From Streptomyces globosus (GTDB taxonomy: Bacteria > Actinomycetota > Actinomycetes > Streptomycetales > Streptomycetaceae), in NCBI RefSeq assembly GCF_003325375.1, contig NZ_CP030862.1:685501-749500 (forward strand): 64,000 nucleotides of DNA, read 5' to 3'. The translations under genes and the position numbers were made by a program. The notes beneath the pieces are model-generated. The model searched no databases and had not been told where the DNA came from. It saw nothing but the letters and a program-made list of their open reading frames with translations. This document shows, piece after piece, positions 1-7,918 of the stretch; positions within the stretch are counted from its first letter, which is position 1; the number at the start of each line of letters is the position of its first letter.

Positions 1-751
1 GACCGCGTTCGCCGGGCTGCTGCCCGCGCTGCGGCTGGCCGCCTCCGCGCCCGGCCCGGAGCGGCAGGCGCTGTACGAGGGCCTCGGGCTGGTGCGGACG
101 CTGCCGCTGCTGTCGATCGTCGCGCTGACCTCGGCGGTGGCGGTGCTGGTGCGCCGCGTCGTCGCCGTGCGGATCCTCGGCCAGCGGCTGCAGAAGCTGC
201 CCGCGGACCGGCCGCGCGGCGCCGACCTGCTCACGGACGACGCCGGCCGGGGCAGCCTGCCCGACGCCCAGTACGTCCTGGTCTCGACGGTGGTGCTGGC
301 GTACGCGGCCGTGTCGCTGGCCCGGTTCCCGGACCGGCTGCCGCGGCTGCCGTGGGCGCTGGCCCTGCTCGTCGCCCTGTCGGCGGCGGTGTACCTGGCC
401 GCGAAGTCCGCGGAGGTGACCCGGCCGCTCGTGCTGTCCGTGGTCCGCAGACGCGAGCCCGGAGACCTGGACGCGGCCGTCCGGCCCGGCGACGACATCG
501 AGATCCGCGGGGTGGGCTTCGTCCCGCCCGGGGCGCAGACCCCGGAGATGCTGGCCCGGCTGGTGGTCCGGATCGGGGCGGTCCACGTGCACGTGCCGCT
601 GGTTCCGGTGGCGGGCGGGTTCGCGAACCCGTCGGACACGGCCCTGACGGTGCCGGTCCCGGCCGAAGTGGAACCGGGCCGGGTCGAGGTGCAGGTGGTC
701 ACGGCCGCCGGGGTGGAATCCAACCGCTGCACCATCGACGTCGCCGAGTGA
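1..751 (+). CDS. Membrane protein with C-terminal TIG-like domain (5' cut off)
   Basis: The reading frame is open from the first bases of the window, so the gene starts upstream; the GTG at 92 is only the first start codon inside the window. Visible are two hydrophobic membrane segments (one just after position 92, another around 340-420) and a hydrophilic basic stretch between them. The last ~90 residues form a predicted beta-rich domain beginning G-D-D-I-E-I-R-G-V-G-F, a pattern like IPT/TIG immunoglobulin folds. I do not recognise a named family. It ends 19 bases before the DoxX gene on the same strand. The domain guess is by pattern only; no function is assigned. Confidence 0.7.
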   Translation, partial: TAFAGLLPALRLAASAPGPERQALYEGLGLVRTLPLLSIVALTSAVAVLVRRVVAVRILGQRLQKLPADRPRGADLLTDDAGRGSLPDAQYVLVSTVVLAYAAVSLARFPDRLPRLPWALALLVALSAAVYLAAKSAEVTRPLVLSVVRRREPGDLDAAVRPGDDIEIRGVGFVPPGAQTPEMLARLVVRIGAVHVHVPLVPVAGGFANPSDTALTVPVPAEVEPGRVEVQVVTAAGVESNRCTIDVAE

Positions 752-770
752 AGCGGGTAGACATGGGGGC

Positions 771-1361
771 GTGACCCGAACAGACGACCCCGCCGCGTAC
801 GGGGACCACGAGCCGGGCGAGGCCGCCGACCGGGCCCCCGCCGCCCACCGCGGCGCCCCCGCCCCCGGACTGCGGGACCGGGCCGCCCGGTACGCGCTGC
901 TGCCGCTGCGGATCTTCCTCGGCGCGACCTTCGTCTACGCGGGCCTGGACAAGCTGACCGACCCCGCCTTCCTGTCCGCCTCCGGCACCGGCTCCATCGG
1001 CGAGCTGATGCGCGGGGTGCGCGACACCTCCGCCGTCCCGGCGCTGGTGGACCTGGCCCTGCGCTCGCCCGTCGCCTTCGCCCTGGCCATCGCCGTCGGC
1101 GAGATCCTGGTGGGCCTCGGTGTCCTCGCCGGCCTCCTGACCCGCCTCGCGGCCCTCGGCGGCCTGCTGATCTCGCTCAGCCTGTGGCTCACGGTGTCCT
1201 GGCAGGTCGCCCCGTACTACTACGGAAACGATCTCGCCTACCTGATGGCGTGGACGCCGCTGGTGCTCGCCGGGGCGCCCTACTGGTCGGCGGACTCGCT
1301 GATCCGGTCCGCCCGGTCCGGGGGGCCGGCCAGACTGCGGCGGTCGCGGCGCACCGCGTAG
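771..1361 (+). CDS. DoxX family membrane protein
   Basis: A 196-residue protein with a Pro/Ala-rich cytoplasmic N-terminus (about 40 residues) followed by four hydrophobic segments. The first contains the DoxX-type string LRIFLGATFVYAGLDKL; later ones contain ALAIAVGEILVGLGVLAGLL and a conserved Y-Y-Y-G-N-D-L-A-Y region. DoxX proteins are small quinol-oxidase-associated or redox-related membrane proteins, but the precise role here is unknown. Start is GTG at 771. The last 82 bases overlap, on opposite strands, the end of a small membrane protein gene (1280-1531). Confidence 0.85.
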   Translation: MTRTDDPAAYGDHEPGEAADRAPAAHRGAPAPGLRDRAARYALLPLRIFLGATFVYAGLDKLTDPAFLSASGTGSIGELMRGVRDTSAVPALVDLALRSPVAFALAIAVGEILVGLGVLAGLLTRLAALGGLLISLSLWLTVSWQVAPYYYGNDLAYLMAWTPLVLAGAPYWSADSLIRSARSGGPARLRRSRRTA

Positions 1362-1531
1362 GCCACCAGCCCCACCAGCGCGGCCAGCGTCAGGCCGCCG
1401 GCCGCCATCGGGACCACCAGGAACCACGGGGTGTCGATCTCGCCCGCCGCGTCGAGCAGGTAGAGCGCGCCCGCCGCGGTCAGGACGAGGCCGGCCAGGA
1501 ACCGGCCCGGCTGGAACTCATGACGTCGCAC
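1280..1531 (-). CDS. Small two-TM membrane protein (DUF5668/LiaI-LiaF TM-like)
   Basis: An 83-residue protein from GTG 1531, with two hydrophobic segments (R-F-L-A-G-L-V-L-T-A-A-G-A-L-Y-L-L-D and W-F-L-V-V-P-M-A-A-G-G-L-T) of the kind found in LiaI/LiaF-like transmembrane domains, and a basic tail. The start overlaps the stop of the upstream PspC-domain gene by 13 bases, so the two are probably translated together. In other bacteria PspC and LiaF-type proteins belong to cell-envelope stress modules; that role here is inference. Its 3' end runs into the DoxX gene on the opposite strand. Confidence 0.7.
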   Translation of the reverse strand: MRRHEFQPGRFLAGLVLTAAGALYLLDAAGEIDTPWFLVVPMAAGGLTLAALVGLVAYAVRRDRRSLAGPPDRADRISESADQ

Positions 1532-2879
1532 GGGCCACCTCCACCTGTCCCACACCCGCTTCGAGGTGCAGCTCCACCGTTCCGCCGGCCTCCGTGCCGT
1601 CGGCCGGCGCCACCGTCTCCCGCCGGGTCTCGCCCTCGCCCCGGATGCGCACGTACGAGCGGGTGTCGTCCGGCATCCGGATGTCGCCCAGCCGTACGGA
1701 GGCCTCCGCGCGGGCGGTGACCTCGCGGGGCACGATCACCTTCAGCAGCCCGGCGTCGATGCCGGCGCGCACGGTCAGCGTGCTGCCCTCCGGCACGTCG
1801 AGCCGGCTGAGGTCCAGGGTGGCGATGCCGGTGCCGGACTCGTACACCGGCTGCACGTCGGCCACCGCCGCGGGCCGCCAGCGCACGTCCCGCCAGTCGG
1901 TGCCGATCTCCGCGGGCAGCGCCGCCGACGCCGCCAGCAGCCCGGCCGTGGCCAGGGCCAGCAGGATCGTCCCGAAGCCCGTACGGCCGCGGAACGAGCT
2001 GACCGCGAGGCCGAGGCCGAACACCGCGAGCACCGAGGCGAGGCCGATCTGCAGGGCGTGCGAGAGGGTGCTGTCCTCCCACACGGCCGCCGTCGCCACC
2101 GCGCCCGCCAGCACGGCCAGCACGAAGACCCGGCCGCCGATGCCGCCGCGCGGCCGCCCCGGCCCGCCCGGCCGCGCACCGCGCGGGCTGTTGCCGGGGC
2201 CCTTGCCGCCCGGCTCCGCGGGGTCGGCCGAGTCGTCCGGCCCCCACAGGTAGCCGGAGCTGCCGACCGGGCCGGTCGTGCCGTCCTTCACCAGCGGGTC
2301 CCGCCACCACGAGGGCGTACCGGGCGCCGGCGGCGCCTGCGTCTCCGGCGGGGCGGGGCGGGCCGCAGCCTGCGGCTCCGCCTCGGGGGCTGCCGTGCCG
2401 CGGTGGCGCTGCGACCAGTACGCGGCCCCGCCCAGGGCGAGAACCACCAGCACGGAGAACGCGGCGAGCCCGCCGTTGTCCAGCATCGACAGGAACACCG
2501 CGCAGCCGACGAGCGCCGCGAACAGCGCGGCCAGCGTCGTCCCCTCGACCCGGCCGGTCAGCAGCTTCTTCGCCTCGCTGTCCTCCTCCCCCTCCACGGG
2601 CAGCACCAGCCACGCGACGCCGTAGAAGAGCAGCCCGACACCGCCGGTGACGGTGAGCACGCCCAGCACGATCCGGAAGATGACGGGGTCGAGGTCGAAG
2701 TAGCGGCCCAGGCCGCCGCACACGCCGGCGAGGACCTTGTCGCGCCTGCTGCGGCGCATGGGCGGACGCTCGGCGGGCCGGTCGGAGGAGCCGTCGGAGG
2801 GCGGCCCCGCTGCGGCCCCGGGCGCCTTCGGGCCCGCCGTCCCGGAAGCGGCCGGCGGCGGGGAGTCGTGCTCGGTCAT
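1518..2879 (-). CDS. PspC domain membrane protein
   Basis: A 453-residue protein from ATG 2879. After a Pro/Ala-rich N-terminus, residues 44-96 are a PspC domain (VLAGVCGGLGRYFDLDP, then a hydrophobic helix ending WLVLPVE). Further hydrophobic pairs follow near residues 110-150 and 240-310. The C-terminal ~130 residues look like the beta-rich adhesin/LiaF-like domain (repeated I-A-T-L-D-L-S / L-T-V-R-A-G-I-D strands). PspC proteins take part in envelope stress sensing. It lies head to head with a histidine kinase that carries its own PspC domain, 132 bases away, which suggests one envelope-stress module. Confidence 0.85.
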   Translation of the reverse strand: MTEHDSPPPAASGTAGPKAPGAAAGPPSDGSSDRPAERPPMRRSRRDKVLAGVCGGLGRYFDLDPVIFRIVLGVLTVTGGVGLLFYGVAWLVLPVEGEEDSEAKKLLTGRVEGTTLAALFAALVGCAVFLSMLDNGGLAAFSVLVVLALGGAAYWSQRHRGTAAPEAEPQAAARPAPPETQAPPAPGTPSWWRDPLVKDGTTGPVGSSGYLWGPDDSADPAEPGGKGPGNSPRGARPGGPGRPRGGIGGRVFVLAVLAGAVATAAVWEDSTLSHALQIGLASVLAVFGLGLAVSSFRGRTGFGTILLALATAGLLAASAALPAEIGTDWRDVRWRPAAVADVQPVYESGTGIATLDLSRLDVPEGSTLTVRAGIDAGLLKVIVPREVTARAEASVRLGDIRMPDDTRSYVRIRGEGETRRETVAPADGTEAGGTVELHLEAGVGQVEVARATS

Positions 2880-3011
2880 GGCTCCATGGTGGAGGCGCCC
2901 CGCGGCGCCGGGCATCGGGGCCCCACCCTGGTGCGACCCTGAGATCCCGCCGGGAGCGGTGGGGGGATGCCCTGATGCCCCGCACCGCCCACGCGTGTGA
3001 CCATCGGTGGC

Positions 3012-4319
3012 ATGCCCGCCTCCGCCGCACCGCGCACCCCGCACGCCCCCGACCCCGCCGACGAGGCGCCGCAGCGCCGCCTGTACCGCAGCGCCGACGG
3101 CCGCATGCTCGGCGGCGTGGCCCGCGGGCTCGCCGGGCACCTCGGGCTGCCGGTCGTGTGGGTGCGGCTCGCCTTCTTCGGGCTGTTCGTCTGGGGCGAC
3201 GGGCTCGGCGTGCTGCTGTACGCCGCGTTCTGGGTGTTCGTACCGCTCGGCCTGGGCGGCCGCAGCGGGGGCCGCTCCTTCCACGAGCTCTTCGAGACCC
3301 TCCCCGACGGCGGCCGGCGGCTGCGCAAACCGGCCAGGGGGCAGATCACCGCCCTGGTCGCGCTGTGCGTCGGCGCCGGCATCTTCCTCTCCAAGGTGCA
3401 GTCCGGCGGCGCCTCGGGCCGCTACGTGTGGCCGACGCTGCTCGTCGGCGCGGGCGTCGTCCTCGTCTGGCGCCAGGCCGACAACGCCCGCCGCGAGCAC
3501 TGGGCGGCCGGGCCGGGCGGCAGCCGGCGGATGTTCCAGCTCGCCCGCGCCTGCGCGGGCATCGCACTCGTCGGCATCGGCCTGACCCTCTTCATCGTCG
3601 TCCGCGGCTCGGCCGCGCAGCTCGGCAACGTCCTGACCGCCGCGCTCGCCGTCCTCGCCGGGATCGCGCTGCTCGCCGGGCCCTGGCTGATCCGGATGAC
3701 CCAGGACCTGTCCGAGGAGCGCCTGATGCGCATCCGCGCCCAGGAGCGCGCCGAGGTCGCCGCGCACGTCCACGACTCCGTCCTGCACACCCTCACCCTG
3801 ATCCAGCGCAACGCCGACGACGCGGGCGAGGTGCGCCGCCTGGCCCGCGCCCAGGAGCGCGAGCTGCGGAACTGGCTCTACAAGCCGGAGGGCACCGGCA
3901 AGGAGGAGGCCGAGGAGCCGGCCACCCTCGCCGAGGCCGTGAAGAAGACCGCCGCCGAGGTGGAGGACCACCACGGCGTGCCCATCGAGGTGGTCGTGGT
4001 CGGCGACTGCCCCCTCGACGAGAGGCTGGGCGCGCAGGTGCAGGCCGCGCGCGAGGCGATGGTCAACGCCGCCAAGTACGGTGGCCAGGGGGGCCCGGTG
4101 CAGGTGTACGCCGAGGTGGAGGGGCAGACGGTGTTCGTGTCCGTACGGGACCGCGGGCCCGGCTTCGACATCGACGCGGTACCGGACGACCGCATGGGCG
4201 TACGAGAATCGATCATCGGCCGGATGCAGCGCAACGGCGGGACCGCGCGGCTGCGGTCCGCGCCCGACGGCGGCACGGAAGTCGAGCTGGAGATGGAGAG
4301 GGCGGCGAAAGCGGCATGA
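3012..4319 (+). CDS. PspC-domain sensor histidine kinase (NarL/DesK class)
   Basis: A 435-residue kinase from ATG 3012 (a GTG at 2997 is a weaker alternative). Residues 22-80 are a PspC domain, followed by further membrane helices to about residue 225. The dimerisation/phosphoacceptor helix reads AEVAAHVHDSVLHTLTLIQ, with H254-D255 fitting the HisKA_3 pattern. The ATPase domain shows the N box (REAMVNAAKYG) and the G box (RDRGPGFDID). The stop overlaps the ATG of the response regulator (ATGA). The sensor input is probably envelope stress through PspC; the signal itself is not visible. Confidence 0.92.
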   Translation: MPASAAPRTPHAPDPADEAPQRRLYRSADGRMLGGVARGLAGHLGLPVVWVRLAFFGLFVWGDGLGVLLYAAFWVFVPLGLGGRSGGRSFHELFETLPDGGRRLRKPARGQITALVALCVGAGIFLSKVQSGGASGRYVWPTLLVGAGVVLVWRQADNARREHWAAGPGGSRRMFQLARACAGIALVGIGLTLFIVVRGSAAQLGNVLTAALAVLAGIALLAGPWLIRMTQDLSEERLMRIRAQERAEVAAHVHDSVLHTLTLIQRNADDAGEVRRLARAQERELRNWLYKPEGTGKEEAEEPATLAEAVKKTAAEVEDHHGVPIEVVVVGDCPLDERLGAQVQAAREAMVNAAKYGGQGGPVQVYAEVEGQTVFVSVRDRGPGFDIDAVPDDRMGVRESIIGRMQRNGGTARLRSAPDGGTEVELEMERAAKAA

Positions 4320-5011
4320 CGGAGCGATACGCACAGGCGGACGCGGTGGGCCGGCGGGTCCGGGTGGTGCTCGTCGACGACCACCGGATGTTCCGCGCGG
4401 GCGTGCAGGCGGAGATCGGCGACACCGCCCGGACCGGGGTGGAGGTCGTCGGGGAGGCGGCCGACGTCGACCAGGCCGTCACCGTCATCACCGCCACCCG
4501 GCCCGAGGTGGTCCTCCTCGACGTGCACCTCCCCGGCGGCGGCGGGGTCGAGGTGCTGCGGCGGTGCGCCCCGCTGACGGCCGCCGCCGAGAACCCGGTG
4601 CGCTTCCTGGCCCTGTCCGTGTCGGACGCCGCCGAGGACGTCATCGGGGTGATCCGCGGCGGTGCGCGCGGGTACGTCACCAAGACCATCACCGGCGCCG
4701 ACCTGGTCGACTCGGTCTTCCGGGTGCAGGAGGGCGACGCGGTGTTCTCGCCGCGGCTCGCGGGCTTCGTCCTCGACGCGTTCGCCTCGACGGACGCCCC
4801 GCCGGTCGACGAGGACCTGGACCGGCTGACGCAGCGCGAGCGCGAGGTGCTGCGGCTGATCGCCCGCGGCTACGCGTACAAGGAGATCGCCAAGCAGCTG
4901 TTCATCTCGGTGAAGACGGTGGAGTCCCATGTCAGCGCGGTGCTGCGCAAGCTCCAGCTGTCCAACCGGCACGAGCTGACGCGCTGGGCGACGGCCCGCC
5001 GCCTGGTGTGA
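4316..5011 (+). CDS. LuxR/NarL family response regulator
   Basis: A 231-residue two-domain regulator. The receiver domain has the acidic pair D21-D22, phosphoacceptor D69 in VVLLDVHLPGG, and the S/K switch residues (ALSVS, V-T-K-T). The C-terminal LuxR-type helix-turn-helix (LTQREREVLRLIARG ... KTVESHVSAVLRKL) binds DNA. ATG overlaps the stop of the PspC kinase gene, making this the cognate partner. The divergent PspC membrane operon is the obvious candidate target, by position. Confidence 0.95.
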   Translation: MTERYAQADAVGRRVRVVLVDDHRMFRAGVQAEIGDTARTGVEVVGEAADVDQAVTVITATRPEVVLLDVHLPGGGGVEVLRRCAPLTAAAENPVRFLALSVSDAAEDVIGVIRGGARGYVTKTITGADLVDSVFRVQEGDAVFSPRLAGFVLDAFASTDAPPVDEDLDRLTQREREVLRLIARGYAYKEIAKQLFISVKTVESHVSAVLRKLQLSNRHELTRWATARRLV

Positions 5012-5139
5012 GACGAGAGAGGCCCGCGGGGCCGGTGGGACCCGCGGGGCGGTGCCGGCCCGCCGCCCGACACGTTCTGTGACACACACCGCAGGGTGAA
5101 TGGGGAACCTCGGGGCGGGTCGCGGCGTTCTTGGCTGGC

Positions 5140-6249
5140 GTGACGAGCTTGACCGGGACCCCCGTGTTCGTGGCGGCGATCGCCCTGACGGCGATCGCCG
5201 TCTTCCTGCCGCTGGCCGTGTGGAGCAAGGTGCGCGGCCCTGCCGCGGTGCGCGCCCTCACCCGCGTGCTGATGATGGTGTTCGCCCAGGCCACCGCCAT
5301 CGCACTGGTGTTCATCGGGGTGAACCGCGAGCAGAACTTCTACACCACCTGGGGCGACCTCGTCGGCACGGGAGACTACGTCCAGGCCGCCGAGGACCTC
5401 GGCCCCGACGGCCTCGGCGGCAAGAAGGTCGACGAGGTCCCGAAGGTCAGACAGAAGTTCAGCCCCGTCGAGGACATCCCCGGCGGCCGGGTCCAGGCCA
5501 CCGAGCTCGACGGGCAGATCTCCGGGGTCAAGGGCGACGTCCTCGTCTACCTGCCCCCGCAGTACGACGACCCGGCGTACAAGGACCGCAGGTTCCCCGT
5601 CGTCGAGCTGATCCCCGGCATGCCCGGCTCCGGCAAGTCCTGGTTCAAGGGCCTGAAGGTGGTGGAGAAGCTGGAGCCGCTCATGAAGAACGGCCAGGTC
5701 CAGCCCTTCATCCTCGTCTCGGCGCGCACCATGCTCCTCGGCGACACCGAGACCGGCTGCGCCAACATCCCGGGCCGCGTCAACGCCGACAGCTGGCTCA
5801 GCGTCGACGTGCGCAAGATGGTCACGGACAACTTCCGCGCCTCGGACGACCCCCGCTCCTGGGGCGTCGCCGGGTACTCCGCGGGCGCCTACTGCGCCAC
5901 GAAGCTGGCGATCTCCCACCCCGACCGGTACGCCGCGGCCGTATCCATGTCCGGCTACAACGACCCGGGGATGGAGCCCGCCTCCCTGCTGCGCGAGGAC
6001 CCGGTCCTGCGCCAGCAGCACAACCTGCACACCATGCTGAAGGCCGCGCCGGCGCCGCCCGCGGTCTCCCTGCTCATCACGGGCGGCCAGAACGACGGCT
6101 ACCAGGCCGGGATCGCGCTCCAGCAGGCGGCGCAGCACCCGACGAGGATCGAGGTGCAGAAGACGACCGGCGGCCACACCATCGACGCCTGGGTCCGGCA
6201 GCTCCCGGAGGTCTTCGCCTGGCTGGGCACCCAGGTCAAGGCCCCGTAG
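5140..6249 (+). CDS. Membrane-anchored alpha/beta-hydrolase, esterase D/mycolyltransferase-like
   Basis: A 369-residue protein from GTG 5140. Two N-terminal hydrophobic helices (about residues 7-25 and 38-62) anchor it, and the rest should be outside the membrane. The hydrolase domain has the nucleophile elbow G-Y-S-A-G (S247) and a terminal His in G-G-H-T-I-D (H346), as in the esterase D / antigen-85 family. The surrounding VELIPGMPGSGKSWF is an oxyanion-type loop and not a P-loop. Actinobacterial relatives include many secreted esterases of unknown substrate; no mycolate function is implied. A single-gene unit. Confidence 0.85.
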   Translation: MTSLTGTPVFVAAIALTAIAVFLPLAVWSKVRGPAAVRALTRVLMMVFAQATAIALVFIGVNREQNFYTTWGDLVGTGDYVQAAEDLGPDGLGGKKVDEVPKVRQKFSPVEDIPGGRVQATELDGQISGVKGDVLVYLPPQYDDPAYKDRRFPVVELIPGMPGSGKSWFKGLKVVEKLEPLMKNGQVQPFILVSARTMLLGDTETGCANIPGRVNADSWLSVDVRKMVTDNFRASDDPRSWGVAGYSAGAYCATKLAISHPDRYAAAVSMSGYNDPGMEPASLLREDPVLRQQHNLHTMLKAAPAPPAVSLLITGGQNDGYQAGIALQQAAQHPTRIEVQKTTGGHTIDAWVRQLPEVFAWLGTQVKAP

Positions 6250-6268
6250 CCAGAGCCTGTCCGGCGGT

Positions 6269-7318
6269 TCACGCCGGGCGGGAGGCCCCCGCCCAGGGCA
6301 TCGAGTCGATCGGCGCCACGCGGACCGTCGAGCCCGGCCGCGGGGCGTGGACCATCTGCCCGTTGCCGACGTAGAGGCCGACGTGGGTGACGCCGGAGTA
6401 GAAGAACACCAGGTCGCCCGGGGCGAGCTCGCCGCGGGCGACCCGCCGGCCGGCGTTGATCTGCGTGTACGTCGTGCGCGGCAGGGACACCCCGGCCGCG
6501 CGCCAGGCGGCCTGCGTCAGCCCGGAGCAGTCGTACGCTCCCGGCCCGGTCGCCCCCCAGACGTACGGCTTGCCGACGGCGCCGTACGCGAAGGCGACGG
6601 CGCGGGCGGCGCGCGAGCCGTCGGCGGGCGGGGCGGGTACGGCCGCCGCCTGCCCGGCCCCGGCCTGCCCGGCTCCGCCTCCGGCCCCGGCCCCGTAGGC
6701 GGCGCGCTCCTCGGCGGTCAGCCGGGCCAGCAGCCGCCGGGCGGCCTCCAGTTTGGACTCGACGGCGGACCTGTGGCGGGCGAGTTCGCCCTCCCGCTCG
6801 CGCAGCTCGGCGAGGTGCCCGGCGGCCGCCTTGCGCAGGCCGCCGACCTCGTCGAGCTGCCGGCGTACGGAGGCGACCTCGGCGGCGCTGCGGTCGCCGG
6901 CCCGGTCCAGCAGGGCGGCCCGGTCCAGGAAGTCCTGCGGGTCGTCGGACATCGCCAGGCGGACGGCGGGGGACAGCCCGCCGCTGCGGTACTGGCCCGC
7001 GGCGAGGGCGCCGAGTGTGCGGCGGGCCTCGTTCAGCCTGTCGGTGCGCCGGGCGGCCTCGTCGCGCAGCCCGTCGAGGGTGCGCCGGGCCTCCTGCGCC
7101 TTCTCCTTCGCCCCGTTGTACCGCTCGGTGGCGGCCTCGGCTTCCTCGTACAGCCGGTCGACCTCCGCCTTGATCCCGGCGGGGGTCTGCCGCGGATCGG
7201 CGTGGGAGGTGCCCTCGAGGGCGGTGGCGGTGGCAGCGCCCGCCAGGGCGAGGGTGGCGGCGGTCCGGACGGTGCCGCCGCGGAGCGGGCGCTGCCTGGG
7301 CTTTCGATGACTGGCCAC
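6269..7318 (-). CDS. Secreted NlpC/P60 peptidoglycan hydrolase with coiled coil
   Basis: A 349-residue protein with a basic N-terminus and Ala-rich signal peptide (cleavage near residue 40, SHA-D). Residues 45-205 form a long charged coiled coil (many E/R/A heptads), then a Gly/Ala linker, then an NlpC/P60 domain: catalytic C264 in YDCSGL, H312 in VTHVGLYVG and a polar H324. It is the RipA/CwlO-type layout of cell-wall endopeptidases cleaving within the stem peptide, where the coiled coil usually controls activity. Monocistronic, with about 120 bases upstream. Confidence 0.92.
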   Translation of the reverse strand: MASHRKPRQRPLRGGTVRTAATLALAGAATATALEGTSHADPRQTPAGIKAEVDRLYEEAEAATERYNGAKEKAQEARRTLDGLRDEAARRTDRLNEARRTLGALAAGQYRSGGLSPAVRLAMSDDPQDFLDRAALLDRAGDRSAAEVASVRRQLDEVGGLRKAAAGHLAELREREGELARHRSAVESKLEAARRLLARLTAEERAAYGAGAGGGAGQAGAGQAAAVPAPPADGSRAARAVAFAYGAVGKPYVWGATGPGAYDCSGLTQAAWRAAGVSLPRTTYTQINAGRRVARGELAPGDLVFFYSGVTHVGLYVGNGQMVHAPRPGSTVRVAPIDSMPWAGASRPA

Positions 7319-7443
7319 GCGGGCCTCACGTCCTTCCTCCGGTCGGGCTCGGCTCGGAGGAGGACGCTAGAGGGCGGGGCGGCGGTCGGACGGCGGGATG
7401 ACCGCAAAGTGTCCCGACGCGACCGGTTCTGGCGGCCCGGCGA

Positions 7444-7797
7444 TCAGCGCCAGAGGACGGCGACGAAGATATTGACCACCGTCAGGGCGCCGACGGTCCC
7501 GAACAGGGCCTTGTCGACGCGCTCCTCGTCGCGCTTGACGTAGACGAGGCAGAGGATCACGAACAGGACGGCGAGCTTGACGCCGATCTTGATGTGGTTG
7601 ACGGTCCCGCCGTCCATCTCGCGGAAGCCGACCAGCAGGACGCCGGTGACGAGCATCGTCAGCGCGCCGTGCAGCATCGCGGGCGTGAAGCGCGCCGTGC
7701 CGGCACCCATCGCCTTCATCTGGGTCAGGAAACCGCCCAGCAGAGAGGCGATCCCGATGATGTGCAGGCCGACGAAGACATTGATGAGTACGTCCAT
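7444..7797 (-). CDS. Conserved four-TM membrane protein
   Basis: A 117-residue protein that is almost all hydrophobic, with four predicted helices and short loops (a K-R-D-E-E-R loop between TM3 and TM4). The start of TM1 reads INVFVGLHIIGIASLLGGF with a His and several Gly, somewhat like small haem/quinone-binding membrane proteins, but no family motif is certain. Starts ATG 7797. It sits between NlpC/P60 and pcrA with no operon partner. Confidence 0.75.
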   Translation of the reverse strand: MDVLINVFVGLHIIGIASLLGGFLTQMKAMGAGTARFTPAMLHGALTMLVTGVLLVGFREMDGGTVNHIKIGVKLAVLFVILCLVYVKRDEERVDKALFGTVGALTVVNIFVAVLWR

Positions 7798-7918
7798 GCG
7801 GTCGAGCGTACGGGGGCCCTCACGGGGCCCCGCCGGGGGGTCGGCGCCGGTGTGAGATACGGCCGATTCCTCCGGGCCGGGGCCGGGTGTCCCCGCCGCC
7901 CCCTAGACTCGGAAGGCG

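Noticed and set aside
5625-5645. P-loop (G-S-G-K-S) in the membrane esterase
   Set aside because: It lies in the oxyanion loop of an alpha/beta-hydrolase with S247 and H346; no other ATPase motif is present.
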